Assembly: GCA_903903635.1 (NCBI GenBank)
Contig: CAIUZK010000101.1
Span: 1-50,436, forward strand
Direction of reading: 5' to 3'
DNA: 50,436 nt
Source of the DNA: an uncultured Bacteroidota bacterium
GTDB taxonomy: Bacteria; Bacteroidota; Bacteroidia; Chitinophagales; Chitinophagaceae
Shown here piece after piece: positions 7,098-16,737 of this stretch; within the stretch, counting starts at the first letter, position 1, and each line of letters begins with the position of its first letter. Both the position numbers and the translations under genes were made by a program. The notes below the pieces were generated by a model, which saw only the letters and a program-made list of their open reading frames with translations, ran no database searches and was not told the DNA's origin.

Positions 7098-9776
7098 TTA
7101 TGCAGGTGTATTTTCAACTGCCGGTTCCTCCCCCTCTGTACTGCCTGTTTCAGGGCCACCTTCAGCACCATTTTCAGATACCACAGCTTCTTCATCATCA
7201 CCTTCCTGCTCGGCAATACGTGCAATAGCTGCTATCTTATCTCCCTCATCAATATTGATGAGCTTTACACCCTGGGTAGCCCTGCCTGCCTCACGAATGG
7301 CCGATACCTTCATCCGGATTGTTACACCCGACTCACATGTTATCATCAGGTCGTCGGTTTCAGCTACACCCAGTAAACCAACCAGTCCACCGGTCTTTTC
7401 GGTAATATTAATAGTCTTCACTCCTTTACCACCACGATTGGTTACACGGTAAGAAAGCAGGTATTTTTCATCACCTATCTGTACCAGGTTGTAAGGTTCA
7501 TCTTCTGCCGCACCTTCAACCAGTTCTACTTTATCCACCTTCTCCAGGAACGGAGTGCGTTTACCCAATCCTTTTTCGGATACAACAAGGATCTGTTTAT
7601 TTACATCCTCCTTATCTACGCAAAGCATACCAATAACCTCATCTGTTTTTTCGTCAAGTTCAATACCAAACACACCTATCGCACCACGACCGGTAGCCCT
7701 TACCTTATCTTGCGGGAAGCAGATAGCGCGGCCTGATTTAACAGCCATCATGATGTAATAACCATCTCTTGTCAATGCGACATCGAGCAATTGATCGCCC
7801 TCCTCAATGGTGATGGCAATGATACCATTTGCACGCGGACGACTGAAGTCAGCAAGATTTGTCTTCTTGATAATACCACGCTTGGTGCATAATACCACAT
7901 AATGATTGTTTACAAACTCCTCATCATCCAGCTTGGGCACATCAATTACTGTACGTATCTTATCATCAGCAGGTATCTGCATCATATTCTGAATTGCCCT
8001 GCCCTTACCGTTTTTATCCGCCTCAGGTATTTCGTATACCTTAAGCCAGAAACAACGTCCCTTCTCAGTAAAAAACAAAAGAGTATGGTGGGTTGATGCC
8101 ACAAACAGGTGCTCTATATAATCTTCGTTGCGGGTTCTGCCTCCCATAGCCCCACGGCCACCACGGCGCTGAGAGCGGTATTCGGCGGTAGATGTGCGCT
8201 TGATATAACCGAGGTGAGAAACAGTAATTACTACATCTTCTTTCTCAATCAGATCTTCAATGCGCATTTCATCAGCCATGTAGTGGATCTCCGTTTTACG
8301 GTTATCACCAAACTTCTTCTGAACCTCAAGGAGTTCTTCTTTTATGATCTCATACCTCAATCTTTCGTCGCCAAGAATTTCTTCCAGATGTGCAATCAGT
8401 TTCATAAGTTCGGCATGCTCTTCGCGAATTTTTTCACGCTCCATACCTGTGAGGCGCTGTAAACGAAGCTCAAGCACTGCTTTGGCCTGAATTTCAGTCA
8501 TACCGAATTCAGTTATCAAACCGTCCTTGGCAATATCCGGGTTAGCCGAATTGCGTATCAGTTTAATTACTTCATCAAGATGATCCAATGCAATGAGATA
8601 TCCTTCCAGTATGTGGGCTCTTTTTTTCGCCTCTTTTAATTCGTACTTGGTACGACGAACCACTACATCGTGACGGAAAATGATGAACTCAGATATCAGG
8701 TCACGCAGATTAAGCGTGCGGGGCCTGCCGTTCACCAGTGCCACATTATTGATACCATAGGATGTCTGTAGCTCACTGTATTTATACAGTTGGTTGATAA
8801 TTACCTGAGCCATTACATCCCTGCGCAATTCTACAACCACACGGGTACCTTCCTTGTTTGATTCATTGGCAACGTGTGTGATGCCATCTATTACTTTGTT
8901 ATTAACGAGGTAGCCGATTTTTTCGGCAAGCGCATCACGGCTCACCTGGTATGGCACTTCGGTAATAATGATCATTTCCTTACCGTTCTTGGTTGTTTCA
9001 ACCGTTACCTTACCGCGAAGCACAACCCTGCCTCTGCCTGTAAGGAAACCCTGCTTGATACCTTCAATGCCATATATAATACCACCTGTAGGGAAGTCTG
9101 GCGCTTTCACATACTTCATCAGTTCTTCTACTGTAATATCCCTGTTTTCGATATAAGCCAGGCAGCCATCTATTACTTCAGTAAGGTTGTGCGGCATCAT
9201 ATTGGTTGCCATACCCACTGCAATACCAGATGTGCCGTTTACCAGCAACTGCGGAATGCGTGTTGGCAACACAGTAGGCTCTTCAAGGGTATCATCGAAG
9301 TTGAGCGAAAAGTCAACAGTCTCTTTTTCAATATCCTCAAGCATGGCCTCACCAAGGCGCAACATGCGGGCTTCCGTGTAACGCATTGCAGCCGGTCCGT
9401 CTCCATCCTGGCTGCCAAAGTTACCCTGACCATCCACCATCATGTATCGCATACTCCAGGGCTGCGCCATACGCACCATGGCATCGTATACCGAAACGTC
9501 GCCGTGAGGATGGTATTTACCCAAAACCTCACCCACTATACGGGCGCATTTTTTATGAGGTTTATTAAAGGTATTACCTAACTCATGCATGGCAAACAAT
9601 ACGCGACGATGTACCGGTTTTAAACCATCTCTTACATCCGGCAAAGCACGCCCTACAATTACCGACATAGAATAATCTATGTAGGCAGTTTTCATCTGCT
9701 CCTCAATATTTATTTGTATAATTTTATTGGTCTCCGGGGCATCTTGTGGTAAAAGTCCTTCGTTGTTTTGATCCAT
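7098..9776 (-). CDS. gyrA: DNA gyrase subunit A
   Basis: The 892-residue protein is the breakage-reunion subunit of gyrase, which introduces negative supercoils with GyrB using ATP. Visible landmarks are the N-terminal [19 protein letters not shown], the active-site tyrosine in [10 protein letters not shown], and the GyrA box QRRGGRG in the C-terminal wrapping domain. The tail is acidic ([17 protein letters not shown]). The quinolone-resistance segment reads [17 protein letters not shown]: the residue equivalent to E. coli Ser83 is Val94 (GTT at 9495-9497), while the Asp87 equivalent (Asp98) is kept. Length is normal for Bacteroidota. The start ATG follows a TATATTTG promoter box by 24 bases. 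Confidence 0.97.
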   Translation of the reverse strand: MDQNNEGLLPQDAPETNKIIQINIEEQMKTAYIDYSMSVIVGRALPDVRDGLKPVHRRVLFAMHELGNTFNKPHKKCARIVGEVLGKYHPHGDVSVYDAMVRMAQPWSMRYMMVDGQGNFGSQDGDGPAAMRYTEARMLRLGEAMLEDIEKETVDFSLNFDDTLEEPTVLPTRIPQLLVNGTSGIAVGMATNMMPHNLTEVIDGCLAYIENRDITVEELMKYVKAPDFPTGGIIYGIEGIKQGFLTGRGRVVLRGKVTVETTKNGKEMIIITEVPYQVSRDALAEKIGYLVNNKVIDGITHVANESNKEGTRVVVELRRDVMAQVIINQLYKYSELQTSYGINNVALVNGRPRTLNLRDLISEFIIFRHDVVVRRTKYELKEAKKRAHILEGYLIALDHLDEVIKLIRNSANPDIAKDGLITEFGMTEIQAKAVLELRLQRLTGMEREKIREEHAELMKLIAHLEEILGDERLRYEIIKEELLEVQKKFGDNRKTEIHYMADEMRIEDLIEKEDVVITVSHLGYIKRTSTAEYRSQRRGGRGAMGGRTRNEDYIEHLFVASTHHTLLFFTEKGRCFWLKVYEIPEADKNGKGRAIQNMMQIPADDKIRTVIDVPKLDDEEFVNNHYVVLCTKRGIIKKTNLADFSRPRANGIIAITIEEGDQLLDVALTRDGYYIMMAVKSGRAICFPQDKVRATGRGAIGVFGIELDEKTDEVIGMLCVDKEDVNKQILVVSEKGLGKRTPFLEKVDKVELVEGAAEDEPYNLVQIGDEKYLLSYRVTNRGGKGVKTINITEKTGGLVGLLGVAETDDLMITCESGVTIRMKVSAIREAGRATQGVKLINIDEGDKIAAIARIAEQEGDDEEAVVSENGAEGGPETGSTEGEEPAVENTPA

Positions 9777-9800
9777 ATTCCTGTATTATAAAAATTAGAG

Positions 9801-9808
9801 CAAATATA
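9801..9808 (-). promoter_or_regulatory. -7 box TATATTTG upstream of gyrA
   Basis: On the minus strand TATATTTG matches TAnnTTTG exactly and lies 24 bases before the gyrA ATG. I see no good -33 TTG at the expected spacing. The remaining 9809-10103 region is AT-rich and holds no supported gene. Confidence 0.5.
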
Positions 9809-10103
9809 AGGTTTTGCAACCGTATTTATAAGCTAAAATGTAACAACACGATACGTTAAAATACAGTGTGTTAATAACATTGTGGATTATACAATTATAG
9901 ACGGAAAAACAGGAGCAAATCTTGGTAAAAAGGGCAAATATTTTTTTGAAAGCTATCCTGTTTATACAGTTGAGCGAAGCAAATAGGAAATTGGCCGGCA
10001 TCAAATCTCTTTTTATTTGCCCGGTCATCTGGTTTCTTCATAAAAAGAGATATAGAGAAATGGCTAAAAAAATAATTCCTGCTCAATTATATGCATAAAA
10101 TAA

Positions 10104-10123
10104 GGGCTGCCAGATAGCAGCCC
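10104..10123 (-). terminator. Terminator of the giant repeat protein gene
   Basis: A perfect 7-bp stem GGGCTGC/GCAGCCC with a 6-nt loop. On the minus strand TTATTTTATG follows. It sits about 30 bases after the stop codon of the 10155-15821 gene. Confidence 0.7.
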
Positions 10124-10154
10124 ATATTTTGATTTATTCTGTAATTATTAATGC

Positions 10155-13100
10155 CTATTGTTCAACAACAATATGGAACACCTGGTTCATTGTGTTTGAA
10201 CGAAGGTTAAGCAGATACATTCCGTTTGCAACAGCACCAAGCTGTACTTGCTCATTAATTGAACCGTTATGAGACATTGCTTTCCGAGTATAGATAACAT
10301 GGCCTACAACGTCCAGTACTTCGATTGAAACTTCTTCATCATTATTGGTACCAATTGTACCGGCAACAGTGAAGATACCCTTGTTAGGATTAGGCATAAC
10401 CTTAACATCGCTTGTACCAGCAACAACAGGAGCAACATAAACTGTATTTCTCACTGTAAGCACTACATACTTTGTAGTAGTAATTCCACCACACATACCA
10501 GTACTTGTTGCTTCGCAGGTAACAGTATCGTTATTAGCAAACTGATTGCTGACAAAAGTGCTGTTTGTAGCTCCGGATATCGGGAAATGGTTAATTTTCC
10601 ACTGATAAGTAGCGCCAGCAGTACCACCATTAGTTACTGTAGCAACCAATGTATCAGGCTGACCCATACTAATGCTTAAACCAGGATGAGCAGCTACAGT
10701 AAGAACAGGAGTTACAATCGGGTTGATGCTAACAGTAGCAGTATCGGCCATATTGCTTGTACAAGCTGTAGCATTGTCGGTACCTGAGATAGTATAAGTG
10801 CCTATTGCAGTCTGCAGGCCAAAGTCAATTGCGGTACCTGTACCAGCCATTGTACTGCCAACTATTGTTGCTCCCCTGTATAACTGGTAAGAAACATTGG
10901 TATTTGAATTAGTAATGTAAATGTGAACACCGTTACCACCTGCGCAATAAGGGCCGCCACCGGCAACGTTATAAACATTTGGAACAGGTAATACAGATAC
11001 TGCTGCAGAACCAGCCATGTTGGAAGTACAACCTGTTACTACATCAGTAGCTACAACTGTATATAAACCAACAGTTGTTTCCAATCCGAAATTCAGAGCA
11101 GAACCAGTACCTGCTGTTGCAGAACCAACTGCAAAACCACTTCTGTACAACTGATAGTTGATACCTGTGTTAGTGCTATTCAGACCTACCAGACGACCTG
11201 AATCGTTAGCGCAATAGCTGCCACCACCGGTAACATTATGAATTGCTGGTAACGGACTGATAGTAATTGTAGCGCTACCTGTCATATTAGTCTGGCAAAG
11301 GCCACCAGGGCTGGCAACAACTGTGTAAGTTCCTGATGCTGAAATAACACCAAAACTAAGAGGAGCACCTGTACCTGTAAGTAACCCACCAACAGCAAGA
11401 GCACCGTTCATCAACTGATAATGGATACCACTGTTTGTAGCGCCAAGACCAATTGCCATTCCTGCACCACCTGCGCAATATGCACCACCACCAGTAACTG
11501 TTTCAACAGTAGGCTGAGGAGTAATAGATATTGAAGCGCTTCCTGGCATTGTTGCATTACAAAGTGTTGAAGTATCGGTAGCAACTACTGTATAAGTACC
11601 AGCACCAAGATAGCTTCCGAAATCGATTGAAGTACCTGTACCACTCATAGCTGCTCCCAAAGAAGAACCTAAATAAATCAACTGATAATTAACGCCTGTA
11701 GTAGAACCAGCAAGGCTGATATCTGAACCGGCACCGCTTGCGCAATATGCACCGCCACCTGTAATTGTTTGTGCAACAGGTAATGAATTTGCAATAATAA
11801 CAGCACTGCTTGCCATAGTACTAGAGCAAGATGTAGCAGGGTTGGTTGCTATAACAGTATAAGTACCGGCAGTATGTAATCCGAAATTAATTGAACCACC
11901 TGTACCATTATGGTAAGCGCCAACAGGAGTTGAGCCATTATATAACTGATAATGTATACCGGTTGTAGAAGAACTCAGATTAACACTGATGCCACTTGCA
12001 CCGGCGCAATAGCTGCCACTACCAGTAACGGTATAAGGATCAGGTAAAGCATTTACGTTAACAATAGCAGAACCGGACATATTGCTTGAACAGCTTGTTA
12101 TGCCATCGGCAGCAGTAACTGTATAAGCTCCACCAGCAGTTAATAAACCAAAATCCATGCTTGATCCTGAACCAGGGAAAGAACCAATAATACCACCAGG
12201 GCCGGTAACCGTGTAATTTACACCAAGTGTAGATCCGCCAAGACCAACGTGAACGCCGGTACCTCCGCTACAGAAACTACCACCACCTGTTACCAGATAA
12301 ATACCAGGAGCAGGGTTAATGGTTACTGAAGCATTGCCATACATTGAAGATGCACAGGAAGTTGTAGCATCAATAGCGCTAACTGTATAAATCCCGGCAG
12401 CAGTGCGTAAACCGAAATCAATTGAAGAACCGGTTCCTGCGTATGGAGCGCCTACTGCAGAACCACCTCTGTAAAGCTGATAGTTAACACCCATATCAGA
12501 ATTGTTAAGCATGATATCGATACCTGTACCACCAGCGCAATAGCTTGAACCAGCGCCGATCAGAGTATCAATATTAGGCAATGGATTAACACCAATCAAT
12601 GCCGCGCCGGTCATGTTGGCTGTGCAGGAAGTAGCATTATTTGTAGCCACAACTGTATAAGAACCTATTGAAGACTGAACACCAAAATCAATTGCTGCAC
12701 CAGTACCATTAATTGAAGTGCCTATTGGTGCAGAACTATAAAACAACTGGTAACGGGTACCAACGTTTGTACCATTCAGACCAACATGTAAACCAACACT
12801 ACCTGCGCAATAATTACCACCACCGGTAACACTGTGAGGAGCAGGTAATGAATTGATGCTCACATTTACACTACCACTCATATTTGAAGAACAAGAAGAA
12901 GATGCATCAATAGCTACTACAGAATAGGTTCCGGCAACTGTCTGAAGACCAAAATCAAGACCTGCATCTGAACCAGCTATCAAAGCACCTAGTATAGGTG
13001 AAGAACCACGATACAACTGGTAGTTAACACCAGTGTTTGAGTAATTCAGATTTACGTGTACTCCTGCACCACCAGGGCAATAACTGCCGCCGCCTGTAAC

Positions 13101-15821
13101 CATATATACAAGTGGCAACGGATTGATTGCGATAGTAGCGATACCTGACATATTTGAAGTACAAGTAGTTACTGTATTTGTAGCTACGATAGTATAAGTA
13201 CCAGCAGCAGTATGAACTCCGAAATTAAGAGGTAAGCCTGTACCTGCAACAGTACTACCTATCATGGTAGAACCATAAAATAACTGGTAAGTTGTAGAAG
13301 CATCTGAACCATCAAGTATAATGGCGATACCTGTGCCACCTGTACAGAAGCTACCACCTGAACTGATTGTGTGTATAGGAGGTAATGCATTAAGTGTAAT
13401 TGTAGCAGTGCCAACCATTGGCCTGCTACAACCTGTACCAGGATTAATAGCAGTTACAGTAAAGATGCCAGGAGCGGTCTGAGGACCAAAATCCAATGCA
13501 GCGCCTGTACCAGCCAATGCAGCGCCTGTTGGAGTACCGCTTACAGACAACTGATAATTGATGCCGATATCTGAGCCGCTTTGATAAACATTAGCTCCTG
13601 CACCACCCGGGCAGAAATTACCACCACCTGTTACATTAAATGTATTAGGCAAAGGATTGGAGCTAACTGTTGTGCTTCCGGTCATATTGCTTGTGCAACC
13701 TGTAGTAGCATTAACAGCTACTACAGTATAAGTACCGCTGGTAGTATACAAACCAAAATCAAGAGCTGAATTTGAACCACCCAGCGTATTCACCAGGGTT
13801 GGTCCATTATATAATTTGTAGTTAACACCTGTTGTAGATAAACCTAAACCAATGTGAACACCACCGGTACCTGCGCAATAACCACCACCACCGGTAACAG
13901 CAAATGCAGAAGGCAGCGCATTAATGGTTAGGAGAGCAGTAGTAACGCAGCCTGTAGGAAGTGTATATGAAATAGTTGGTGTTCCGGAAGTCAGTGTAGT
14001 AACCGCACCTGAACTTGGAACAATAACAGCCATAGCAGGAACAGAACAACCCCATGTACCACCAGGACTCGCATCACCAAGTGTTGTCGGGTCGCCGGCA
14101 CAAACATTTAACAGACCTGTAATAGGTGCAGGAATTGGATTAACCAGCATAGAACTGGTAATAGAACAACCAGTAGATAATGTATAAGTAATTGTTGCAG
14201 TACCCGCGCCTACACCAGATACGATACCTGTAGGACCAACTGAAGCAACAGAAACATTGCTGCTGCTCCATGTGCCGCCACCAGCATCAGAAAGAATTGT
14301 ATTAGAACCGGTACAAACATTAGTGCTGCCGGTAATTGGTGAAGGCAAAGCAGTTACGTTTATTGGCCTTGTAGCCAGACAACCTGTAGGTAAAGTATAG
14401 GTAATAGTTGCGACACCCGCTGTACCTCCTGTAACAATACCACTGCCACCCGTTACTGTAGCAATCGCTGTATTAGAAGAAGTCCAGGTACCACCTGGTG
14501 AAGCATCACCCATTGGAGTAGTAGCGCCACCTGCACAAACAGCAGTTGCTCCTACAATTGCGGCAGGCAATGAAAATACTGTAAATGGAACGGACACTGT
14601 ACAACCTGAGGAAGTAAGTGTAAATGAAATATTAGGTGTACCGGAGGCAATACCTGTAACAACACCTGATGTATTAACAGTTGCTTTTGAAGGATCACTT
14701 GTACTCCAGGTACCAACACCTGCATTGCTTAAAGTAGAAGTATTTCCGACACATGCACTATTTGTACCAAGAATGGCAGCAGGCAATGTATTAACAGTAA
14801 CAACCGCGGTAACAAAACCAGAACCGCAACCTGCAATGGTTGCAGCATAAGTTACAGTAGCAGTACCTGTAGCAATACCTGATACAACGCCTAAAGAATT
14901 AATTGTTGCGATTGCAGGATTGCTGATACTCCATGTACCACCGGTACCTGTAGTGCTTAAAGTTAAAGTAGAACCAGGACAAACAGGACTGTTACCCAGT
15001 ATTGTACCTAAATTTGGAGCACAAATGATAACATAACCTGCTCCGGATTGAAAACCTTGTGTATGAGTAAGTGAAGTAACGTTTCCTGTTGAAGTCTGAG
15101 GCCAGGAAGATCCGCCGCCACCGCCGCCATACGCACCGCAACCACCGCCGGCATAACCGCCGCCGCCGCCCCCGGCATAGCAATAAGAGGTATTGGCATT
15201 TGCACCTTGTCCGGCGGCGCCTGTACCACCTTCGTACAATGCACTTGTTCCGGCAGTAGCGCCATTAGCACCAGTACCGCAATAATAATTATAAAACGAG
15301 CCCGAACAGTAAGCGCCATTGCCAGCTGCTCCAGAACCACCACCGGCGCCACCAACTTCAGTTGTTGAAGCACAGTCATAGCCAGCGCCACCGCCTGCAC
15401 CAGCTATCAGAATTTCATTGGCTTGCAGGAAAGTAGATGAACTACGGATATCGGAATATCCGCCACCGCCGCCACCATAGCCATAACCATTACCACCACC
15501 ATTTGCACCACCGGCCTTTGAAGTACAGGAACCTGAACCAACAGTTCCTACACCACCAACACTTACATAAAGTACTTGTCCTGGTGTTACGTTTAAAGCA
15601 GCAACAATGCGTCCTCCTTTACCACCGGGGCTGGAAGAGCCTGAGTTACCACCCTGGCCTGCGGCCATATCCACACCCACTGCTGTAACGCCTGCCGGCA
15701 CAGTATAGGTATAAGGCCCTCCGGGAGTACTGTATGTCGTCGACTGGGCATGTAATTTCATATTACATGCGAGAAGGATAGTGGTTATAACTACCAGTTT
15801 TGTAACGTAAAATGGCTTCAT
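10155..15821 (-). CDS. Giant repeat-rich T9SS cell-surface protein
   Basis: The 1888-residue secreted protein has a signal peptide (residues 1-25, ending LHAQ) followed by a glycine-rich domain (about 30-285, with GYGYGGGGGGYSD and cysteines). Next come five Ig-like repeats of about 80 residues (about 285-690) with the pattern C.G...L..AG.GTW.SSN....V...GVVSG...GTATITYTL..GC. Twelve repeats of about 87-90 residues (about 700-1730) follow. Each has YC.GG.GVHVGL, a T/SGVNYQLY core, a (D/N)FGLxT box and a TxCxSNMxGSA cysteine. A connecting region leads to a type IX sorting domain (about 1800-1888, VMPNPNKGIFTV ... GMYLLNLRS). The role is probably adhesion or matrix formation; this is inferred from architecture only. 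It is monocistronic with a 3' terminator. Confidence 0.85.
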   Translation of the reverse strand: MKPFYVTKLVVITTILLACNMKLHAQSTTYSTPGGPYTYTVPAGVTAVGVDMAAGQGGNSGSSSPGGKGGRIVAALNVTPGQVLYVSVGGVGTVGSGSCTSKAGGANGGGNGYGYGGGGGGYSDIRSSSTFLQANEILIAGAGGGAGYDCASTTEVGGAGGGSGAAGNGAYCSGSFYNYYCGTGANGATAGTSALYEGGTGAAGQGANANTSYCYAGGGGGGYAGGGCGAYGGGGGGSSWPQTSTGNVTSLTHTQGFQSGAGYVIICAPNLGTILGNSPVCPGSTLTLSTTGTGGTWSISNPAIATINSLGVVSGIATGTATVTYAATIAGCGSGFVTAVVTVNTLPAAILGTNSACVGNTSTLSNAGVGTWSTSDPSKATVNTSGVVTGIASGTPNISFTLTSSGCTVSVPFTVFSLPAAIVGATAVCAGGATTPMGDASPGGTWTSSNTAIATVTGGSGIVTGGTAGVATITYTLPTGCLATRPINVTALPSPITGSTNVCTGSNTILSDAGGGTWSSSNVSVASVGPTGIVSGVGAGTATITYTLSTGCSITSSMLVNPIPAPITGLLNVCAGDPTTLGDASPGGTWGCSVPAMAVIVPSSGAVTTLTSGTPTISYTLPTGCVTTALLTINALPSAFAVTGGGGYCAGTGGVHIGLGLSTTGVNYKLYNGPTLVNTLGGSNSALDFGLYTTSGTYTVVAVNATTGCTSNMTGSTTVSSNPLPNTFNVTGGGNFCPGGAGANVYQSGSDIGINYQLSVSGTPTGAALAGTGAALDFGPQTAPGIFTVTAINPGTGCSRPMVGTATITLNALPPIHTISSGGSFCTGGTGIAIILDGSDASTTYQLFYGSTMIGSTVAGTGLPLNFGVHTAAGTYTIVATNTVTTCTSNMSGIATIAINPLPLVYMVTGGGSYCPGGAGVHVNLNYSNTGVNYQLYRGSSPILGALIAGSDAGLDFGLQTVAGTYSVVAIDASSSCSSNMSGSVNVSINSLPAPHSVTGGGNYCAGSVGLHVGLNGTNVGTRYQLFYSSAPIGTSINGTGAAIDFGVQSSIGSYTVVATNNATSCTANMTGAALIGVNPLPNIDTLIGAGSSYCAGGTGIDIMLNNSDMGVNYQLYRGGSAVGAPYAGTGSSIDFGLRTAAGIYTVSAIDATTSCASSMYGNASVTINPAPGIYLVTGGGSFCSGGTGVHVGLGGSTLGVNYTVTGPGGIIGSFPGSGSSMDFGLLTAGGAYTVTAADGITSCSSNMSGSAIVNVNALPDPYTVTGSGSYCAGASGISVNLSSSTTGIHYQLYNGSTPVGAYHNGTGGSINFGLHTAGTYTVIATNPATSCSSTMASSAVIIANSLPVAQTITGGGAYCASGAGSDISLAGSTTGVNYQLIYLGSSLGAAMSGTGTSIDFGSYLGAGTYTVVATDTSTLCNATMPGSASISITPQPTVETVTGGGAYCAGGAGMAIGLGATNSGIHYQLMNGALAVGGLLTGTGAPLSFGVISASGTYTVVASPGGLCQTNMTGSATITISPLPAIHNVTGGGSYCANDSGRLVGLNSTNTGINYQLYRSGFAVGSATAGTGSALNFGLETTVGLYTVVATDVVTGCTSNMAGSAAVSVLPVPNVYNVAGGGPYCAGGNGVHIYITNSNTNVSYQLYRGATIVGSTMAGTGTAIDFGLQTAIGTYTISGTDNATACTSNMADTATVSINPIVTPVLTVAAHPGLSISMGQPDTLVATVTNGGTAGATYQWKINHFPISGATNSTFVSNQFANNDTVTCEATSTGMCGGITTTKYVVLTVRNTVYVAPVVAGTSDVKVMPNPNKGIFTVAGTIGTNNDEEVSIEVLDVVGHVIYTRKAMSHNGSINEQVQLGAVANGMYLLNLRSNTMNQVFHIVVEQ
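10715..13920 (-). repeat. Twelve tandem coding repeats of about 267 bp
   Basis: Twelve successive units, each encoding an 87-90-residue module with two conserved cysteines (YC near the start, TxC near the end). Units are diverged from each other at protein and DNA level, so recent slippage expansion is unlikely. Confidence 0.8.
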
Positions 15822-16176
15822 AAACTCATTTGTTTTTAAAATAAAATAAATATAGGCTTACTTATTATCCTCAAAATTCAGAACTAATTCAATACACAAT
15901 TACACATAGTTTTAACCGAATAAAACATCCCTGATAAAAATTACGAAGTAAATTTAACAAAATAAATCACAAACAATAATGAATCGAATAAATAATTATT
16001 AACATAATGTGTATATCCTTCTTTATAACCTGATGCAATCGGCAAGGTAAATTACAGTTAAATAAGATAGAGTCATCTGAATTTTAGCAATTCTTCAGCA
16101 ATTCCGCATCAAATTAATAAGTTGTTGTCGAACAAGTAAGGGGCAATAAAATCCCATCCCGCACTGAGTTCAGGTG

Positions 16177-16299
16177 TTGACAATCATTTCAATAATATTT
16201 TGTTTTGTGGTGCCTCCTTTTTATATTTACGGACCCGTCTCAGGCACGGGGTTAATTGATAAGTTTAATACGGGCTACTATGGAACAGTAGTCTTTTTT
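16177..16299 (+). ncRNA. Candidate small RNA or leader with hairpin and intrinsic terminator
   Basis: TTGACA at 16177-16182 and TATTTTG at 16196-16202 resemble a promoter. About 30 bases on, CCCGT (16234-16238) pairs with ACGGG (16246-16250) around a 7-nt loop. The free CGGG at 16271-16274 could compete for the same CCCG. A terminator follows: stem 16273-16279 / 16287-16293 plus TTTTTT at 16294-16299. No reading frame of note lies inside, and I cannot assign a known riboswitch class. The remaining parts of 15822-16443 hold only AT-rich sequence and degraded coding sequence. Confidence 0.35.
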
Positions 16300-16380
16300 A
16301 TTTTACTAACCGGTCAGTCTGATCTGTACCTTTTGTTTTAATTCAATTTCTTCCTTGTTAGCAGCCAGCCTAACCATTGT

Positions 16381-16647
16381 TTCCATAAATGCTTTAGGGG
16401 GAGTTTACCATTTTTTAATGACTGATCTGGTAGGGGTAGCCAGTTGAAACAGAATGACTATGCGGGTATTAATACGCCAACATTATTATTGCTGGGGGAC
16501 AGGGATAATATGGTGTCGCAAGATGCGACTGTAGCAGTATTCAGATCTTTACCAAATGCCAGAATGGGGATGTTGCCTGGCACACCACATCTTATTGAAC
16601 GGGTTGATTTTGATCCGTTTGGATATATGATAAAGAAATTTGTCTGA
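16381..16647 (+). pseudogene. C-terminal remnant of an alpha/beta hydrolase
   Basis: The open part (16444-16647) encodes INTPTLLLLGDRDNMVS (the acid-residue strand and loop) and LPGTPHLIERVDFDPF (the catalytic-histidine region) of a typical alpha/beta hydrolase. The first half, including the nucleophile elbow, is absent. Just upstream, another frame reads YHFLMTDLVGVAS before a stop. This fits the preceding helix of the same fold displaced by a frameshift. The gene is therefore broken and truncated, leaving about 80 of about 260 residues. The stop overlaps a perfect terminator hairpin. Confidence 0.65.
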
Positions 16648-16684
16648 TTGTACCAGATCCGGGGAACAGGTACAATCAGACAAA
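16639..16684 (+). terminator. Perfect 16-bp hairpin overlapping the hydrolase stop codon
   Basis: Arms 16639-16654 and 16669-16684 (TTTGTCTGATTGTACC and its exact complement) enclose a 14-nt loop. The TGA stop of the hydrolase remnant is inside the left arm. No clear T-run follows, so the stem may instead protect RNA 3' ends or be a mobile palindrome. Confidence 0.6.
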
Positions 16685-16737
16685 CGTATGCAATTTCTGA
16701 AGGCTTCTTTTTTATCAGTCAGGATAGATCTTGTATT

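Noticed and set aside
8874-9581. Long rightward open frame antisense to gyrA (235 codons)
   Set aside because: Shadow of gyrA codon usage; no family motif, no start context, and gyrA is unambiguous.
9880-9900. TGTGGATTA resembling a DnaA box upstream of gyrA
   Set aside because: One mismatch, single copy, no cluster and no dnaA/dnaN nearby, so not an origin.
16313-16393. Leftward 26-codon frame METMVRLAANKEEIELKQKV...
   Set aside because: Short and without recognised homology or promoter; it overlaps the degraded hydrolase region.
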